Shown piece after piece: positions 62,441 through 64,000 of a stretch of DNA of 64,000 nucleotides. The stretch is from contig JANQKQ010000009.1 in NCBI GenBank assembly GCA_028281105.1, positions 51,571 to 115,570 of the forward strand, written 5' to 3'. Below the pieces are notes generated by a model. That model was not told the DNA's origin. It saw only the letters and a list, made by a program, of their open reading frames with translations, and made no database searches. The stretch is from Rhizobiaceae bacterium. Lineage in GTDB: Bacteria > Pseudomonadota > Alphaproteobacteria > Rhizobiales > Rhizobiaceae. Positions within the stretch are counted from its first letter, which is position 1; each line of letters starts with the position of its first letter. The translations under genes were made by a program, and so were the position numbers.

Positions 62441-62458
62441 AAAGTGACTAGTTGGTAT
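62441..62458. promoter_or_regulatory. TetR-type operator, site h
   Basis: Read on the minus strand, ATACCAACTAGTCACTTT; 16 of 18 identical to site c. It lies just past the predicted start point of the flavin reductase operon. Confidence 0.6.
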
Positions 62459-62580
62459 GTTAGATTCCCGCGCACTCTATCCAGCCGCGAAACCCCTGTC
62501 AACATTGACACGAGAGGGGCCGATTACGATACTCGCTGGCGTCACCAAAGATACTAACCGGTCTGTATATGGAGCAACCC
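62459..62580. promoter_or_regulatory. Divergent promoter region, module 2
   Basis: TGTCAACATTGACA (62497-62510), identical to 42399-42412, gives back-to-back TTGACA boxes. Plus-strand -10 GATACT lies at 62528-62533 and minus-strand -10 TAGAGT at 62479-62474, both with 17-bp spacers. Operators h and i flank the pair. Confidence 0.65.
62551..62568. promoter_or_regulatory. TetR-type operator, site i
   Basis: ATACTAACCGGTCTGTAT, complete fit to ATACNNACYNGTNNGTAT, directly upstream of the RidA3/RibBA unit. Confidence 0.65.
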
Positions 62581-62979
62581 ATGGTGGAGTACATCTATGC
62601 CCCGGGCACAGAGGATTTGTCGAAATACGGCCTGTCGAAGGCTACTGTGACCAATCGTTATGTCTTTACCGCCGGGATGGCTCTGGACCTCGAAACAATG
62701 AGCAGAAAGGCGGCGGCGGACACGATCGCGAACGAAACGCGCATATGCCTGCAAAGCATCAAGGATACGCTCGAAATCACCGGCTGCTCGATGCGCGACA
62801 TCGTTAAGACCAACTGCTACCTTTCTTCCAACGACTATCGCCGGGAATTCTGGGACGCTTACAACGAATTCCTCGCGCCCGGGCCCTATCCGCACCGCTG
62901 CACTTTCGTCGTCGGCATTGCCCGGGACTGCCGGGTCGAAATCGATGTCATCGCACTACGGCCGGAGGCCCGGGGGTGA
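62581..62979 (+). CDS. RidA/YjgF family protein 3
   Basis: 132 residues from ATG 62581 (GGAG 7 bases before); ATG 62569 is possible. YVFTAGMALDLETMSRKAAADTI, SMRDIVKTNCYLSSN and YPHRCTFVVGIARDCRVEIDVIAL, with the active-site Arg kept. It overlaps the ribBA start (GTGA), tying an imine-handling protein to flavin synthesis in one unit under operator i. Confidence 0.87.
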   Translation: MVEYIYAPGTEDLSKYGLSKATVTNRYVFTAGMALDLETMSRKAAADTIANETRICLQSIKDTLEITGCSMRDIVKTNCYLSSNDYRREFWDAYNEFLAPGPYPHRCTFVVGIARDCRVEIDVIALRPEARG

Positions 62980-64000
62980 GCAAGCCGCAGCCGGCATGGC
63001 GACCGGGCTCGGACGAAGATGGCGCGCCCGAGACGTCGACCGGAGCCGAACTTGCCGAAAACCGATGGCCGGACGCCGCGCCCGGCCAATCGCCTGATCG
63101 CGATGCAGTCTCCTCCACCGAGGAGATCATCGAGGACGCGCGCGACGGCAGGATGTTCATCCTCGTTGACCATCGCGATCGCGAAAACGAAGGCGATCTG
63201 ATCATCCCCGCCGAGATGGCCACGCCGCAGGCGATCAACTTCATGGCGACCCACGGCCGGGGCCTGATTTGCCTGGCGCTGCCGCCGGAGCGGGTCGACG
63301 CATTGGGACTGCCCCTGATGACGTCCACCAACACCTCTCGCCACGAGACCGCCTTTACCGTGTCGATCGAAGCGCGCGAGGGCGTGACGACAGGAATATC
63401 CGCCCACGACCGCGCAAGAACGATCGCGGTGGCCATCGATCCCGCCTCGCGGGCAAAAGACATCACCACGCCGGGCCATGTGTTCCCGTTGCGCGCGCGC
63501 AGCGGCGGGGTGCTGATCCGAGCCGGGCATACCGAGGCGGCCGTCGATATCGCCAATCTGGCCGGCCTGACGCCGGCCGGGGTCATCTGCGAGATCATGC
63601 GCGAAGACGGAGACATGGCGCGGCTTCCCGATCTGCTCGGCTTCGCCCGGCGACACGGCCTAAAGATCGGCACGATCAGCGATTTGATCGCCTACCGCCG
63701 TCGCCACAACAATCTGGTCAAGGAAACCGCCCGGCGCAATGTGTCTTCAGCGTTCGGAGGCGATTGGGAACTGCGCATCTTCACCGACGAGATCGAGGGA
63801 ACGGAGCATGTGGCGCTGATCAAGGGCAATATCACCACCCGCGCGCCCGTGCTGGTGCGCACCCATGCCCTCAATGCGCTGGAGGACGTGCTGGGACTGG
63901 GCCCGGCGCCAGCCGACGAGCTGCCTCGCGCCATGGAACTGATCGCGGCTGAAGGGCGCGGTATCGTGTTGCTTTTCCGTGAGTCGGCAAAGAAGATATC
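62976..64000 (+). CDS. ribBA: RibBA: DHBP synthase with degenerate GTP-cyclohydrolase-II-like domain (3' end cut)
   Basis: From a GTG overlapping the RidA3 stop, with GGAGG upstream; the frame is open to the window edge (341 codons). After ~45 variable residues comes the RibB domain: FILVDHRDRENEGDLIIPAEM, TGISAHDRART, HVFPLRARSGGVLIRAGHTEAAVD and GVICEIMREDGDMARLPDL. It converts ribulose 5-phosphate to the four-carbon riboflavin precursor. The following domain (HVALIKGNI, LVRTHALNALEDVLGLG) has the GTP cyclohydrolase II layout but lacks the zinc cysteines. It is likely an extra copy that raises flavin supply for the monooxygenases. Confidence 0.9.
   Translation, partial: MSKPQPAWRPGSDEDGAPETSTGAELAENRWPDAAPGQSPDRDAVSSTEEIIEDARDGRMFILVDHRDRENEGDLIIPAEMATPQAINFMATHGRGLICLALPPERVDALGLPLMTSTNTSRHETAFTVSIEAREGVTTGISAHDRARTIAVAIDPASRAKDITTPGHVFPLRARSGGVLIRAGHTEAAVDIANLAGLTPAGVICEIMREDGDMARLPDLLGFARRHGLKIGTISDLIAYRRRHNNLVKETARRNVSSAFGGDWELRIFTDEIEGTEHVALIKGNITTRAPVLVRTHALNALEDVLGLGPAPADELPRAMELIAAEGRGIVLLFRESAKKI

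Overview
The window is about 64 kb of GC-rich chromosome from an alphaproteobacterium, most likely of the Hyphomicrobiales (Rhizobiales). The indications are a bacterial phosphatidylcholine synthase, a suf Fe-S operon preceded by an Irr-type iron control element, HspQ, a palindromic intergenic repeat of a kind common in Rhizobiales, and long head-to-tail operons. The genus cannot be read from the sequence.

Region 1 (1-14.7 kb) looks like core genome: the 3'-truncated sufB with its cysteine desulfurase, two alpha/beta hydrolases, hspQ, a small ECF-sigma operon, a DUF2332 gene overlapping a UbiH-type hydroxylase, pcs, a TerC-type membrane protein, a complete BMP/nucleoside-type ABC importer with a clean terminator, and tRNA-Ser(UGA).

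Region 2 (14.7-34.0 kb) is a probable genomic island. The last 15 bases of the tRNA-Ser gene recur exactly at 33992-34006. Between the copies lie two full branched-chain-type (Liv-like) ABC importers, four enolase-superfamily enzymes (two of muconate-cycloisomerase type, two of mandelate-racemase type), an iron alcohol dehydrogenase, a double-hotdog MaoC-type dehydratase, an IclR regulator, a CMD-like protein and an acyl-CoA synthetase. Two units share a 32-bp IclR-like operator, so this looks like one IclR-controlled organic-acid catabolic system. No integrase is visible.

Region 3 (34.0-64.0 kb) is a second catabolic block and the most interesting part. At least ten copies of an 18-bp palindrome (ATACNNACYNGTNNGTAT and variants) lie in front of nearly every transcription unit, including the TetR gene at 57281, which is the likely regulator. 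The units encode a polyamine-type ABC importer, two closely related luciferase-like (LLM) flavin monooxygenases, a flavin reductase, a Baeyer-Villiger-type monooxygenase with a zinc alcohol dehydrogenase, a CaiD-like hydratase with a methyltransferase, a CaiB-type CoA-transferase with an ADP-forming acyl-CoA ligase, two acyl-CoA dehydrogenases, two CMD proteins, three RidA proteins, a DddP/creatinase-like M24 protein, two MFS transporters and RibBA. A glutamine-synthetase-like/Fe-ADH/hydrolase operon lies beside it. Two divergent intergenic regions carry an identical 14-bp core of inverted -35 boxes flanked by two operators. The gene set suggests uptake and oxidative breakdown of an amine-bearing, probably alicyclic or carbonyl-containing compound through CoA thioesters, with its own flavin supply. 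The substrate is unknown, and I do not recognise the cluster as a described pathway.
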